This document shows, piece by piece, positions 34,944-44,251 of a stretch of DNA of 64,000 nt. The stretch is taken from NCBI RefSeq assembly GCF_014107495.1, contig NZ_CP041969.1:1981001-2045000 (forward strand), given 5' to 3'. Position 1 is the first letter of the stretch, and each line of letters starts with the position of its first letter. The DNA comes from Cohnella cholangitidis. Its GTDB lineage: Bacteria; Bacillota; Bacilli; Paenibacillales; Paenibacillaceae. Both the position numbers and the translations under genes were made by a program. The notes beneath the pieces were generated by a model. It did not search any database and was not told where the DNA came from. It worked only from the letters and a program-made list of their open reading frames with translations.

Positions 34944-35366
34944 TTACAGCTCCCCTCTTATTCCTAGAACGGCTTGCAGATTCAACACGCTAACGAGCCG
35001 ATCGCCAAGCCTTCCGATGCCGGACAAATAATTGCGGTTAACCGCGCTCGCATGTTCGGCGGGAGGCACGATTTCCTCGAAAGCGGCTACCTTCTCCACT
35101 CCGTCTACCCATATTCCGATATCGTCCTCGTCCGTCCTCACGATCACGATGCGCGAGGAAGAAGTTTGCGGAGCTTCCGGTATACCGAATCTAACGCTTA
35201 AACCGATGACGGGAACGATTCGCCCCCGCAGGTTGATTACGCCTTTGACATAGAGCTTATCGCAAGGCACGTCCGTAATCGGCTGAACCTTAATGATCTC
35301 CTGAATTTCCGCGATAGAGAGCGCGTATTTCTCTTCATTCAATCCTATGACGATATAATTGTTCAT
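34944..35366 (-). CDS. cheW: Chemotaxis coupling protein CheW
   Basis: 140 residues, a single CheW domain: YIVIGLNEEKYALSIAEIQEIIKV, then VKGVINLRGRIVPVIGLSVRFG and VDGVEKVAAFEEIVPP. It couples receptors to CheA. It lies 12 bp after the MCP gene and 4 bp before cheA, so it is almost certainly co-transcribed with both. Confidence 0.95.
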   Translation of the reverse strand: MNNYIVIGLNEEKYALSIAEIQEIIKVQPITDVPCDKLYVKGVINLRGRIVPVIGLSVRFGIPEAPQTSSSRIVIVRTDEDDIGIWVDGVEKVAAFEEIVPPAEHASAVNRNYLSGIGRLGDRLVSVLNLQAVLGIRGEL

Positions 35367-35378
35367 CTAGCGTTCTCC

Positions 35379-36950
35379 CTATACCTTGAAGATGGATACG
35401 TTATCGTTTAACTGGACGGATAGATGGGCAAGCGAATTCGACGAGCTGGCCGTCTCCTCCGCGGCTGCCGCGGATTGCTGGCTAGTAGCGGCGATAGTCT
35501 CCACCGCTCTCATGACTTCTTCCGACTGGGCTGCCTGCTGTTCGCTGGCCGCGGCGATTTCCGATACTTGATCCGCCGTCTCGCCGACCATTCGGACGAT
35601 GCTGTCGAACGTTTTGCCGGTTTGGGAAGACAACGAGGTCGCTTCTTCCACCGCCTTAACGCTTTGATCCGTATTATGCTGCATGCCTTTGATGATCGAC
35701 GCGATCTGTTTAGTAGCCTCGCCGCTTCGTTCCGCCAATTTGCGAACCTCGTCCGCCACGACCGCGAAGCCTCTTCCTTGATCCCCCGCTCTGGCTGCTT
35801 CGATGGCCGCGTTCAGCGCCAACAAATTCGTTTGCTCCGCGATCTCGTCGATGACCTCTATGATTTGTCCGATTTCCTGGGAGTCTTGTTCAAGAAGCTG
35901 CATCTGCCCGGACAACCGGTCCATGCTCTGGATCGACGCCTCGATCGCCGCGCCGCCTTGCTCCGCTCCGCGTTTGGTACGATCCGACAGCTCGGCGACC
36001 GATGCCGCGTTCGCCGCCACCGCGGACACCGCGCGCGACATCTCCTGAACGAGCTCGTTGATCGTCTGGGCGGATTCCGCTTGATCGGTGCTTCCTCTGG
36101 CGATTTCTTCGGTCGTAGCCGATATTTCCTGGGCAGCCGCAGCAACGCTTTGGGCAGAACCTACGGTCTGACCGATCAAATTGCGCAGGTTGTCCATCAT
36201 TTCGTTGAAGGCGCTCGCCAAAATACCGACCTCGTCTTTGCTGCCCGCCAACGCCCGATCCCGCAAATCTCCCTGAGCCGCCTTGGTGGCGACGTTCACG
36301 ACCGACTTGATCGAATGAACCAGTCTATTCGATAGGAAAATAGCAAGCGCAAGCCCCAGGAGAAGAGCCGCCGAACCTAGCACGAATACGATGATCGTTC
36401 CCGTTCGATTCGTATCGAACGCATTCGTGGCTTCCTCGTCGGCGCCGGCGACATTATAGGTAATCCACTCGTTCATGTCCGATTTGATCGTCTGCACCAA
36501 AGGCAGAACTTCCCTAATAATCGCTAAGTCCGTATTCGCCCCATCGCGCTGGGCATCCTCGACCAGCTTCTTAATAACGACGAAGTAGCTATCCGTGTTT
36601 TTCTTGATCTCGTCGTACATCGCTTGTTCTTCCGAATTGGATATGAATGATTTATACTCTTGCATCTCTTTGTCGAAGCTGTCCATGCCCGTTTGAAGCG
36701 CCCGAATCATATCGTTCCTGGCTTGCTCGTTCGTCTCGAATTTCATGAGCATCAGTTGGCCGCTCAAACCGTTAAAGTCGCCTCTCATTTGGGAAAGCTT
36801 ATACATGCCCGGCATCCAGTTGTCTTTCACCTCGGAGATGGAGCCTTTTAACGAGCTCATCTGCATGATCGCCACCATACCCACGGAAACCAATAAAATC
36901 AGTACAATCCCAAAGCCGCTTAACAATTTCGTGCGTATGTTCATTCTCAT
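35379..36950 (-). CDS. Methyl-accepting chemotaxis protein (four-helix-bundle sensor)
   Basis: 523 residues. TM1 (about 10-31), a 4HB-type extracytoplasmic domain (about 32-185), TM2 (about 186-210, [25 protein letters not shown]), a HAMP domain (about 210-265) and a long signalling coiled coil whose tip is [41 protein letters not shown]. Many Ser/Ala/Glu-rich heptads. No C-terminal CheR-binding pentapeptide is seen. The ligand is unknown. Second gene of the chemotaxis cluster, 34 bp after the gene for an unknown protein; an RBS-like GGAGAGGGAG is in that gap. Confidence 0.94.
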   Translation of the reverse strand: MRMNIRTKLLSGFGIVLILLVSVGMVAIMQMSSLKGSISEVKDNWMPGMYKLSQMRGDFNGLSGQLMLMKFETNEQARNDMIRALQTGMDSFDKEMQEYKSFISNSEEQAMYDEIKKNTDSYFVVIKKLVEDAQRDGANTDLAIIREVLPLVQTIKSDMNEWITYNVAGADEEATNAFDTNRTGTIIVFVLGSAALLLGLALAIFLSNRLVHSIKSVVNVATKAAQGDLRDRALAGSKDEVGILASAFNEMMDNLRNLIGQTVGSAQSVAAAAQEISATTEEIARGSTDQAESAQTINELVQEMSRAVSAVAANAASVAELSDRTKRGAEQGGAAIEASIQSMDRLSGQMQLLEQDSQEIGQIIEVIDEIAEQTNLLALNAAIEAARAGDQGRGFAVVADEVRKLAERSGEATKQIASIIKGMQHNTDQSVKAVEEATSLSSQTGKTFDSIVRMVGETADQVSEIAAASEQQAAQSEEVMRAVETIAATSQQSAAAAEETASSSNSLAHLSVQLNDNVSIFKV

Positions 36951-36984
36951 CCCTATTTTTCTCCCTCTCCGACTATCTCGCTTG

Positions 36985-37407
36985 TTATACTAAAGTTGCC
37001 TGCAACTCGGCTTCATCCGGCATCCGGATTATGCAATCCAAGATGTTCATCAGCTCGCCGCGGGCTTGATGCATAAATCCCATCATCGAGTCTTGAAGCT
37101 TGTCCGTCTGAAGCGTCGCGTTAAGGAAAATCTGCCGGTTCAAAATCACGATCGACAATTCGTATTTGGACGGATACCGTTTGATTTCCTCATAGATCGT
37201 CGTTTCCAAATAGGCTTCCGGCAAGATCAAGGAATACATCAGCACGGGATGGTCCGGTTCCATATCCTTGATCTGAAACTGCTCCCACAAAGGATAATTG
37301 CGTTTGTGCCAGCGATAACCGAATACGACGGCTTCTTCCTCCCATACGGGCTCATACACGCGGGTAGCCTCGAGAAAAAGCTGCCTGTAAAATTGGATTA
37401 ACTTCAT
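36985..37407 (-). CDS. Unknown 140-residue protein heading the chemotaxis cluster
   Basis: 140 residues from ATG 37407; GAGGGGG lies seven bases upstream, and a GTG 15 bases earlier is rejected. No membrane segment or recognised domain. The sequence is rich in aromatic and charged residues in the first half ([37 protein letters not shown]) and ends with a helical [22 protein letters not shown]. It is the first gene of a run (this gene, MCP, cheW, cheA, HemAT-like) with small gaps. The location suggests a role in, or control of, this signalling module; no function is claimed. Orthologue search beside cheA genes would help. Confidence 0.75.
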   Translation of the reverse strand: MKLIQFYRQLFLEATRVYEPVWEEEAVVFGYRWHKRNYPLWEQFQIKDMEPDHPVLMYSLILPEAYLETTIYEEIKRYPSKYELSIVILNRQIFLNATLQTDKLQDSMMGFMHQARGELMNILDCIIRMPDEAELQATLV

Positions 37408-37649
37408 TTTGTCCCCCCTCACTGCGCATTGTCGGATCGATCCAACGACATACCGACGTTCCCCTCCGTTCTGATTTGCTCATATACCGTAACTTTAAGC
37501 CTGAATTATTAAATCTTGTGCTTGATTAGTATTTGAAAGATATGTTTTTCGCTAACCGAAACGAAGATTACGAGGAAGATGTTAGCAAAATGTTTGGATT
37601 TTCGACGGTAATAAGGGGAATTCGTGAAGAAAATAGAGGGCATTTCACC

Positions 37650-37699
37650 AAAAAAGCCGCGAGGGCTTTCGGTAATTCCCTACCGAAAGCCCTCGCGGC
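37650..37699 (-). terminator. Terminator after mutY
   Basis: Perfect 19-bp stem (37656-37674 with 37681-37699) with a 6-base loop. On the minus strand it runs into six T. Strong terminator, 16 bp after the mutY stop. Confidence 0.92.
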
Positions 37700-37714
37700 T
37701 GCTGATCATGACGA

Positions 37715-38827
37715 TTATGAATTCATGGCGCGAATAAAATACTCCGTTAACAATTTTCTAAATACGTTAGGCCATGCATAATTTTCGAATTGCTCCGGCC
37801 CTACCCATTCGTACGCCGTCCGATCCGCGACGTATTCCTCCGCGGCAACGGCTGGCAATACTCTAATATTCCAGATAAGATGGGTAAATATATGCTGCGC
37901 TTCCCCGATGATCTGCTCCTTGGCCTGGATCCTGACCCCGTCATCGGCCAGCGCCGTTTCGAGCCGCTGCTTGCCCATTGACGAATCTTCCCACGCATCC
38001 GCATCGGAAACCTCGATATGGGGAAGCTCCCACATCCTCGCCAATAAGCCCGTTTCCGACCGTTGCCTAACCAACACTTTGCCCGCGTGAGGTCCCGTTC
38101 CTTCCACCAACGCAGCGAATCTGTATACGGGCTTCGCTTTTTTCGCTTTCGTCTTCACGGGGAGCTCCCGCTCGCGTCCTTGAAGCCGAGCCAAGCACAT
38201 ATCCGTTACGGGGCATTCCGTGCACGAAGGCGATTTCGGAGTGCAGATTAGCGCGCCGAGCTCCATCAAAGCTTGGTTGAAGTCTGCCGCTTCTCCTTCG
38301 GGAATAAGCTCCTGCGCGAGCCCTTCCATGCCGATCCGCGTGGACGGACGAGCAATGTCGTCCTCCAAGCAGAAGTAACGCGACAGCACCCGCATGACAT
38401 TGCCGTCCACGGCAGGCTCCGGCTGATTGTAGGCGATGCTCAAGATAGCCCCCGCCGTATAAGGACCGACCCCCTTCAGGCCGGACACCTCCTTCTTGCC
38501 GCTCGGAACGACCCCGCCGTACTGCTCCGCGACTTCGCGGGCGGCAGCCTGAAGATTGCGCGCCCGCGAATAATAGCCTAACCCTTCCCAATGCTTAAGC
38601 ACGTCTTCCTCCGGAGCCTCGGCTAAGCGCTCGATGGAAGGAAATCGGTCCACGAACCGATTGAAGTACGGAATAACCGTGTCGACGCGGGTTTGCTGAA
38701 GCATGATTTCCGACACCCATATATGATAAGGATCGCGGCTTCTTCTCCATGGCAAGTCTCTCCGCGCCTTCCGATACCACCCTAATAATTCCATGCTGAA
38801 AAACCGTTTCGAATCGCTCGATTCCAC
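37715..38827 (-). CDS. mutY: A/G-specific adenine DNA glycosylase
   Basis: 370 residues. Removes adenine mispaired with 8-oxoguanine. The HhH-GPD core includes SEIMLQQTRVDTVIPYFNRF (catalytic Glu), GLKGVGPYTAGAILSIAYNQPEPAVDGNVMRVLSRYF (hairpin and catalytic Asp). The 4Fe-4S motif is C-x6-C-x2-C-x5-C in ICTPKSPSCTECPVTDMC. The C-terminal NUDIX-like domain (about 235-365) recognises 8-oxoG. A GTG at 38827 with AGGAGAGG upstream is the best start; ATG at residue 12 is the alternative. Normal length. Confidence 0.95.
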   Translation of the reverse strand: MESSDSKRFFSMELLGWYRKARRDLPWRRSRDPYHIWVSEIMLQQTRVDTVIPYFNRFVDRFPSIERLAEAPEEDVLKHWEGLGYYSRARNLQAAAREVAEQYGGVVPSGKKEVSGLKGVGPYTAGAILSIAYNQPEPAVDGNVMRVLSRYFCLEDDIARPSTRIGMEGLAQELIPEGEAADFNQALMELGALICTPKSPSCTECPVTDMCLARLQGRERELPVKTKAKKAKPVYRFAALVEGTGPHAGKVLVRQRSETGLLARMWELPHIEVSDADAWEDSSMGKQRLETALADDGVRIQAKEQIIGEAQHIFTHLIWNIRVLPAVAAEEYVADRTAYEWVGPEQFENYAWPNVFRKLLTEYFIRAMNS

Positions 38828-38851
38828 TTCAGTTATTCCTCTCCTATGTGA

Positions 38852-39703
38852 CTAGACTCCCGAAGAAACCATCGTTGTCGCTTGCTTGCGATAACGGCTA
38901 GGCGTTAAGCCGGTATGGGCTTTGAACATTCTGGAAAAGTAATAAATCTGCATCCCGACCTTGCTAGCTACCGCGGATACGTTGCATTCCGGCTGGAGGA
39001 GCAAGCCCTTGGCCATTTCCATTCGCCGCAAATTCACGTATTGGATCGGCGAATAGCCGAGTATCCCTTTGAAAAACACGATGAAGTAATTCGGATGCAA
39101 ATACACCTGCTTAGCCAAACTCTCTACCGTGATGTTGTCGGCCAGATGATCGTCGATGTATTTCAGCACGAGATCGATTTTCTGAAGATCCTCGCTCGGC
39201 GCATCGTTATCATGAATCGAGAGGTTATCCAAATAAATGCTGATAAGCTCCAGCATCGTTGCTTTAATTTTGAGCCTCGAGGTAAGCATGTCTTTGGTCA
39301 ATAATTCGAACAATCGTTCGAACAGAACAGTCGTCTCCCGTTCGTGGTTGTCATCCAACCGAATAGAAAGAGGGATCTGAAGAGCCCTGTACAGATCGCG
39401 GTCCTCATAGCTGCTGCGGAAGTGGCACCATTGGAGCGTAAGCTGCCGATCCGGCTCGACCGATATCCGGTGCGGCATCCCCGACAATACGATGCATAAC
39501 CTCCCTTTGGAGAGGGCGATTTCTTCCTCTTGAACGATTAGCTTGCCTTCTCCTTCCTTAACGAACAGAAAGCGATTACAATCATAGGTGTCCTCCCGCT
39601 CCTTGAGCGACGCGGAATCCAACACCGTTTCCGCTGCGGCGGCAACCTCTATATTCATGTGCTCGAAATGTTTCATCATGATAGTTAAATAATTCGTAGT
39701 CAT
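38852..39703 (-). CDS. AraC family transcriptional regulator with cupin-type sensor domain
   Basis: 283 residues, soluble. The N-terminal cupin-like domain (about 40-110: NRFLFVKEGEGKLIVQEEEIALSKGRLCIVLSGMPH) probably binds a sugar. The C-terminal tandem HTH is ADNITVESLAKQVYLHPNYFIVFFKGILGYSPIQYVNLRRM and VSAVASKVGMQIYYFSRMFKAHTGLTPSRYRK. Stands alone between mutY and acpS, so the target genes cannot be guessed. Confidence 0.9.
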   Translation of the reverse strand: MTTNYLTIMMKHFEHMNIEVAAAAETVLDSASLKEREDTYDCNRFLFVKEGEGKLIVQEEEIALSKGRLCIVLSGMPHRISVEPDRQLTLQWCHFRSSYEDRDLYRALQIPLSIRLDDNHERETTVLFERLFELLTKDMLTSRLKIKATMLELISIYLDNLSIHDNDAPSEDLQKIDLVLKYIDDHLADNITVESLAKQVYLHPNYFIVFFKGILGYSPIQYVNLRRMEMAKGLLLQPECNVSAVASKVGMQIYYFSRMFKAHTGLTPSRYRKQATTMVSSGV

Positions 39704-39819
39704 CTCTGCGCCCCATTATCTGGATATAGAAATTATCGTCCTTTTTTACACCTATTCCATTATACGTCAATCTAGCGCAAGCGTATATTTCCAAAATGAA
39801 TGCTTACGCCCAATAAATA

Positions 39820-39849
39820 ACAGTCCAGCTGCAAATAACGCCGGACTGT
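39820..39849 (-). terminator. Weak terminator after acpS
   Basis: Stem ACAGTCC / GGACTGT (39820-39826 with 39843-39849), on the minus strand followed by TATTTATT, about 9 bp past the acpS stop. Confidence 0.45.
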
Positions 39850-39857
39850 CCCCTTGC

Positions 39858-40247
39858 TTACTTTTCGATTAACGCCGTAGCCGCGGCTATCGAGCGCTCA
39901 TGCGTTATCGCGATATGTATCTTGAATGAGCCCTCCGCCCATCCTAACCTCTCGATGGAAGCCGATGATAAGGAACACGTCGGTTTGCCCCATTCATCGG
40001 GTAGCACTTCTATATCCTTGAATCCGACGGTCGCGCCGATTCCGCAACCGATCGCCTTCACGACGGCTTCTTTGGCCGCGAATCTGCCGCTAATATACTC
40101 CAGGGCGCGGCGTGGCTGCAAGGAAGCCCATCCTTCGCATTCCCGGGCGGTAAGCACTCGATCGACGAACCTATCTTTGATCGGCCCCGAGAGAAGCTTA
40201 TCCATCCGCGCCAGCTCGACAACGTCCAATCCGATCCCCAAGATCAT
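39858..40247 (-). CDS. acpS: Holo-[acyl-carrier-protein] synthase
   Basis: 129 residues. Transfers 4'-phosphopantetheine from CoA to acyl carrier protein. Mg-binding Asp is in ILGIGLDVVELARMDKLL and Glu in EYISGRFAAKEAVVKAIGCGIG; the ending HIAITHERSIAAATALI is typical. It begins 9 bp after nadE, so the two are probably co-transcribed. Confidence 0.95.
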   Translation of the reverse strand: MILGIGLDVVELARMDKLLSGPIKDRFVDRVLTARECEGWASLQPRRALEYISGRFAAKEAVVKAIGCGIGATVGFKDIEVLPDEWGKPTCSLSSASIERLGWAEGSFKIHIAITHERSIAAATALIEK

Positions 40248-40256
40248 CTTGTCGGA

Positions 40257-41066
40257 TTAAATTCCCGGAATTAGCTGCCTTTTGTGCTGCGTACGCAAGT
40301 AATGCCTCTCAAGGATTTCGCGGGCTTTCGGGTCGATCTCCTTGCCTTCCAGATACGAGCTGTTGTCTTCGTACGTGACTCCGAGCTCGTCCTCGTCCGT
40401 CTGGCCTTGCCACAATCCCGCCGTCGGAGCTTTATCTACTACGCTTGCTGGCACCCCGAGACGTCTAGCTAACTCGCGGACTTGGCGTTTATTCAACGTG
40501 CTGAGCGGAGTAATGTCCACGGCACCGTCTCCCCACTTCGTGAAGAAACCCGTTAGAGCTTCCGAAGCGTGATCCGTACCGACCACGAGCAGATTCAGGT
40601 CGAAAGCCAAAGCGTACTGAACGACCATGCGCGTCCGCGCCTTTACGTTCCCTTTGCCTCCGCGGCTAATATGGCGGTGAATATTGAGCGTCTTAAAAGC
40701 ATACTCCGTTTCCAACGCAATCTCGTCCACGGCTTCCGCAATGTTCGTCTCGACTTTATGCTTCAACTGAAACGCTTCGGCCACCTCATAGCTATGGTGA
40801 ATGTCCTCTTGTTCCCCATAAGGTTGGAATACGCCTAGCGTCATGTAATCTTTGCCCGTTTCCTCGGTAAGCTCGTCGGTCGCGCGTTTGCATAGCCCGG
40901 CGGCAACGGCGCTATCCACGCCTCCGCTTATCGCGATCAGCAACCCGGTCGCTCCCGCTTGCTTCACGTAATCCTTCAGAAAATCGACGCGACGCTCGAT
41001 TTCCCGATCTACGTCGATTGTCGGTTTGACGCCTAACTTCGCAATGATCTCCTGCTGGATCGTCAT
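40257..41066 (-). CDS. nadE: NAD+ synthase, ammonia-dependent type
   Basis: 269 residues. Amidates nicotinic acid adenine dinucleotide using ATP. PP-loop is LLIAISGGVDSAVAAGL; other marks are KARTRMVVQYALAFDLNLLVVGTDHASEALTGFFTKWGDGAVDITPLSTLNKRQVR and PTAGLWQGQTDEDELGVTYE. No glutaminase domain, so it is the short ammonia-dependent form like B. subtilis NadE. RBS GGGAGGG. Followed closely by acpS. Confidence 0.96.
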   Translation of the reverse strand: MTIQQEIIAKLGVKPTIDVDREIERRVDFLKDYVKQAGATGLLIAISGGVDSAVAAGLCKRATDELTEETGKDYMTLGVFQPYGEQEDIHHSYEVAEAFQLKHKVETNIAEAVDEIALETEYAFKTLNIHRHISRGGKGNVKARTRMVVQYALAFDLNLLVVGTDHASEALTGFFTKWGDGAVDITPLSTLNKRQVRELARRLGVPASVVDKAPTAGLWQGQTDEDELGVTYEDNSSYLEGKEIDPKAREILERHYLRTQHKRQLIPGI

Positions 41067-41143
41067 ATGTACATCCCTCCCGTTTCAACAAAAATATCCC
41101 GGTGACTTAACCGCAATGGCTTAAGCCCCCGGGACGACGTGAA

Positions 41144-41578
41144 TTACCGGCAATAACGATCGAAGGCCGCCGTAAGATCGGAGGCAATATCATCCGCGCT
41201 GCGATTCTCGATTTGGTGCCTTTCGATAAAATGAACGAGTTCTCCGTCCTTCAACAGAGCAATGGATGGGGAAGATGGCGGATAAGGCAGGAAATATTCG
41301 CGAGCTTTCGCCGTTGCTTCCTTATCTTGTCCGGCAAATACCGTAAACAGATGGTCGGGCAGCACGTCATGCTGCAAAGCTTCGGCTACTCCGGGACGGC
41401 ATTGTCCCGCCGCGCAACCGCAAACGGAGTTAATGACGACCAGAGCGGTACCGGAGGCTGTCGGAAGCTTAGCTTCCACCTCTTCGGGTGTTCTTAATTC
41501 TTGAATGCCGAGCCGAGTCAAATCGTCGCGCATCGGTTGAACCGTATTCATCATATATCTTTCGAAAGACATGGACAT
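41144..41578 (-). CDS. Bacilliredoxin, BrxA/BrxB (YphP/YqiW) family
   Basis: 144 residues. Thiol-disulfide protein that removes bacillithiol from S-bacillithiolated proteins. The CGC active site is in VINSVCGCAAGQCRPGVAEAL, with the conserved FAGQDKEATAKAREYF and PYPPSSPSIALLKDGELVHFIERHQIE segments. Normal length, own RBS. A and B paralogues cannot be separated with confidence. Confidence 0.93.
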   Translation of the reverse strand: MSMSFERYMMNTVQPMRDDLTRLGIQELRTPEEVEAKLPTASGTALVVINSVCGCAAGQCRPGVAEALQHDVLPDHLFTVFAGQDKEATAKAREYFLPYPPSSPSIALLKDGELVHFIERHQIENRSADDIASDLTAAFDRYCR

Positions 41579-41690
41579 AGATTGCGCCTCGCTTTCCGGA
41601 TCAATTAATTGGCGGTTTCGTTTATCCGCTACGCTTCATTATACAGCGTTGCCGCAAGCCCCGTCAAAAACCGCGAACCTCTCTCAGCAA

Positions 41691-41736
41691 GACAACCGGG
41701 ATGCCATGCTGTCGTAAGCATGGCATCCCGGTTGTC
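41691..41736 (-). terminator. Long hairpin after the DUF3905-like gene
   Basis: Perfect 20-bp stem (41691-41710 with 41717-41736) and a 6-base loop, 12 bp past the stop at 41749. The T-tract is poor but stem strength is high. Confidence 0.7.
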
Positions 41737-41748
41737 GCATTGCCTTGG

Positions 41749-42132
41749 TTAAGGTTCGTCCAACACTTCGGGCACCGGGAAATATTCGTCGTCATCATCC
41801 GGGTTGATCGACTGGGCTGTATTGTGTGTCGGATGCATGAACAGTCCTGAGGGGAGAATTCCCTGTTCGAATAAATCCCGGTTTTCCTTCGTGCGGAATC
41901 CGATATCCTTAAATGGATGCACCCACTGTTCCCCCGCCATAACGGAAGGATCCGTCTCCTCGCTCCATTGCTCGAGCGGCGAATGGTCAGACGCGTAATC
42001 GTGATCGCCGATCACGACTCCGTTGGCATTCACGAACGGCTCCCGCGGCCCCCGGTTGTCGCGGAACTCCGCTCGAAATTCGATCTCGAACGGATCCAAG
42101 TTCGAATCGTCATGCCCTCCCGCGGGCTTCAC
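41749..42132 (-). CDS. DUF3905-like small hydrophilic protein
   Basis: About 127 residues if started at the GTG at 42132. The frame stays open upstream for about 20 codons (to a stop within the neighbouring small gene), but no ATG is present there and the start is unclear. Conserved-looking core DYASDHSPLEQWSEETDPSVMAGEQWVHPFKDIGF and an acidic C-terminus. I associate the core with DUF3905, a spore-former family of unknown function, from memory. The small basic-protein gene just upstream ends within 42 bp, so the two are probably co-transcribed. Confidence 0.6.
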   Translation of the reverse strand: MKPAGGHDDSNLDPFEIEFRAEFRDNRGPREPFVNANGVVIGDHDYASDHSPLEQWSEETDPSVMAGEQWVHPFKDIGFRTKENRDLFEQGILPSGLFMHPTHNTAQSINPDDDDEYFPVPEVLDEP

Positions 42133-42173
42133 GCCCGAATAGGAGCTGTTATCCTTATCCGCGGAAATAACGT

Positions 42174-42299
42174 TCAGGTCGACGGCCGATTAGGTCCGTC
42201 CAGTTTCTTGTCGAATCCCGGGGACAAAGGCGAATTGTTTTTCCTGGCCCGATTAGCCGCATTCCGCCCCGATTTCGAAGGGCCTTGTGTATTTGCCAT
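42174..42299 (-). CDS. Small basic hydrophilic protein (41 aa), possible minor spore protein
   Basis: ATG 42299 with AGGAGG eight bases upstream, giving a 41-residue protein MANTQGPSKSGRNAANRARK and so on, ending LDGPNRPST. Low complexity, rich in Asn, Lys, Arg, Ser and Pro, no membrane segment. The composition resembles minor small acid-soluble spore proteins but no named Ssp family is assigned. It directly precedes the DUF3905-like gene. The longer frame upstream has no RBS. Confidence 0.6.
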   Translation of the reverse strand: MANTQGPSKSGRNAANRARKNNSPLSPGFDKKLDGPNRPST

Positions 42300-42378
42300 G
42301 GAAGCATCCTCCTTGTCTGGATGAGTCCCCCGTAGTGTATCCGATTTAATGCCCCTTATCCGCGCCTTTAACATTTCG

Positions 42379-44034
42379 TCAAGAAATGTTGCCCAGCTTG
42401 TTGAAGGTGACGATAAAGGATGTCCCTTGTCCCATCGTCGATTCGACGTGGATCTTCCCGTTATGCCTCTCGACGATACTGAGACATAAAGCCAACCCTA
42501 AGCCCGTTCCGTTAGTCTTCGTCGTATAGAACGGTTCGAATAGCCTTTTCAACTGCTCCGGCGGAATGCCGACTCCGTTATCGACCATCCGCAGTTGTAT
42601 GCTGTCGCTGGAGTTCAACGTCTCGATCCGCAGAACTCCTTTGTCGTTCATCGCTTCCATTCCGTTGCGGGCCAGATTAAGAATCAGCTGTTTCATTTCC
42701 TTGCTGTTCATCGGAAGGTGATCCATGTTCTCGCCGAGCCGCAAATCGATCATCTGTCCCCGCAAATTGGCGTCCGCCCATATTAATGGAAGAATATCGT
42801 TAAGCAAGTCGTTTAAGTTGGACGGCTCCTTCTCGACGATCCGATTCTGGGCGAGCGACAGGAAGTCGTTAATGATCGCGTTCGCCCGGTCAAGTTCGTC
42901 CAACACGATACGAAAATAGGATTGTTGCTCCTCGGGGCTTCTTTCGTTAAGCAGTTGCACGAATCCCCTGATTACGGCCATCGGATTGCGTATTTCATGC
43001 GTGATGCTCGCGGCCATTTGGCCTACGAGGCTAAGCCTCTCCATCCGGTCAACCTCGTCTTTCAGCCTTTGGAGCTCGGTAACGTCGTGTCCGATGAAAA
43101 GTACCCCGTCCGTTCCTTGCGAAGGCAAATCTTTGATCGGACAGGAAACGGTGTAGAAGATTTTCCCGTGCAGCCTGATGATCTCCGTGATTTTTTCTTC
43201 GCCCCGAAGCACCCGTACTACCGGGCTAATCTCGAAATGCACGTTCATCCTATCCGTGAACACGGAAAACTTCTGATACAGAATATCGTTGCGGCCTAGA
43301 GGAGCGACGAACTTAAGCGCCTTGTCGTTCACTCGGGTAATGACTCCGTCGTTGTCGCAGAAGACGACCATTAAAGGGGTATTATCGATGAACTGCTGCA
43401 GCCTGAGCATCTCGTTGCGATACTTTTTCGACACGTCGTATAACTGCATTTGCAATCGGATTCGATCGTAACAAAGCTCCGTATAATAAACGCTGACTAA
43501 AATTACCGCGATAAATAAGGCGCCGAACAGGAGAATGCCGCCAATATGCTCCGGCAGTTCGGACATCTCGAAATCCGGCAAGCTCAAGAAATAGTGGGCG
43601 TCCTGAAGCAAAGCGAGCAGAAAGCACAACAAAGCGGCAAGCTTAAGCTTGCCTCCGCGGGTGCTGCCTTGAAACGCCGAAATACGAGAGTAAAATATCG
43701 GGATATAGATCAATAGGAAAATAGCGAAAATGATATACTCCCATTGAGTGGCCATTACGCTTAGCCGGGAGATCGCATAGACTGCCAAGAGAAAAATCGC
43801 GACGGGTAAGCCGCCGTACAAAGAGCCTATAATAAAAGGAATATGGCGGAAATCAAAATTCACTCCATGCTCGTTGATTACGGAGAACCGCGTATTCAAA
43901 ATCATAGCCGCTGCGCATGCTAGACCAAGCACGACGTTGGAATAACGCGTTTGATCCGGCTTGGAATACCAGGCCATGAAGAAAAATACGGGGAGAAGGG
44001 CGATCAGGACTTGCAGCAGAGTGTCTTTCCACAT
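42379..44034 (-). CDS. Membrane sensor histidine kinase (5TM-Lyt sensor, PAS, HisKA, HATPase), sporulation-kinase-like
   Basis: 551 residues. Six or so membrane segments fill residues 1-195 and resemble the 5TMR_LYT/KinB-type sensor (FRHIPFIIGSLYGGLPVAIFLLAVYAISRL). A PAS domain follows at about 210-330 (FIDNTPLMVVFCDNDGVITRVNDKALKF). HisKA is SLVGQMAASITHEIRNPMAVIRGF with phospho-acceptor His, then HATPase with N box LILNLARNGMEAM, DNGVGIPPEQLKRLF and TNGTGLGLAL. No response regulator gene is adjacent, as is usual for orphan kinases feeding the Spo0A phosphorelay. The assignment to sporulation is inference. Confidence 0.9.
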   Translation of the reverse strand: MWKDTLLQVLIALLPVFFFMAWYSKPDQTRYSNVVLGLACAAAMILNTRFSVINEHGVNFDFRHIPFIIGSLYGGLPVAIFLLAVYAISRLSVMATQWEYIIFAIFLLIYIPIFYSRISAFQGSTRGGKLKLAALLCFLLALLQDAHYFLSLPDFEMSELPEHIGGILLFGALFIAVILVSVYYTELCYDRIRLQMQLYDVSKKYRNEMLRLQQFIDNTPLMVVFCDNDGVITRVNDKALKFVAPLGRNDILYQKFSVFTDRMNVHFEISPVVRVLRGEEKITEIIRLHGKIFYTVSCPIKDLPSQGTDGVLFIGHDVTELQRLKDEVDRMERLSLVGQMAASITHEIRNPMAVIRGFVQLLNERSPEEQQSYFRIVLDELDRANAIINDFLSLAQNRIVEKEPSNLNDLLNDILPLIWADANLRGQMIDLRLGENMDHLPMNSKEMKQLILNLARNGMEAMNDKGVLRIETLNSSDSIQLRMVDNGVGIPPEQLKRLFEPFYTTKTNGTGLGLALCLSIVERHNGKIHVESTMGQGTSFIVTFNKLGNIS

Positions 44035-44251
44035 CCTGTGAACCTCCTGCGCAACGAATCTACATTTATTGTAAAAATAGCCAATCTCTCAATTCTCATT
44101 ACCGACATTCATAGCTTATATCGAAATTAGTATATTTTCCATATTATTCTTCAACAATATCTTCCTCATTTCTTGCCTTTCAACCGACTATTTTGCATTC
44201 CGCCGCGCCGGTGTTAGAATCTATACATATCAAAAGATCGGGAGCAATAGC

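Noticed and set aside
37533-37781. 82-codon plus-strand ORF between the chemotaxis genes and mutY
   Set aside because: It runs through the strong mutY terminator hairpin and into the mutY 3' end; no convincing RBS.
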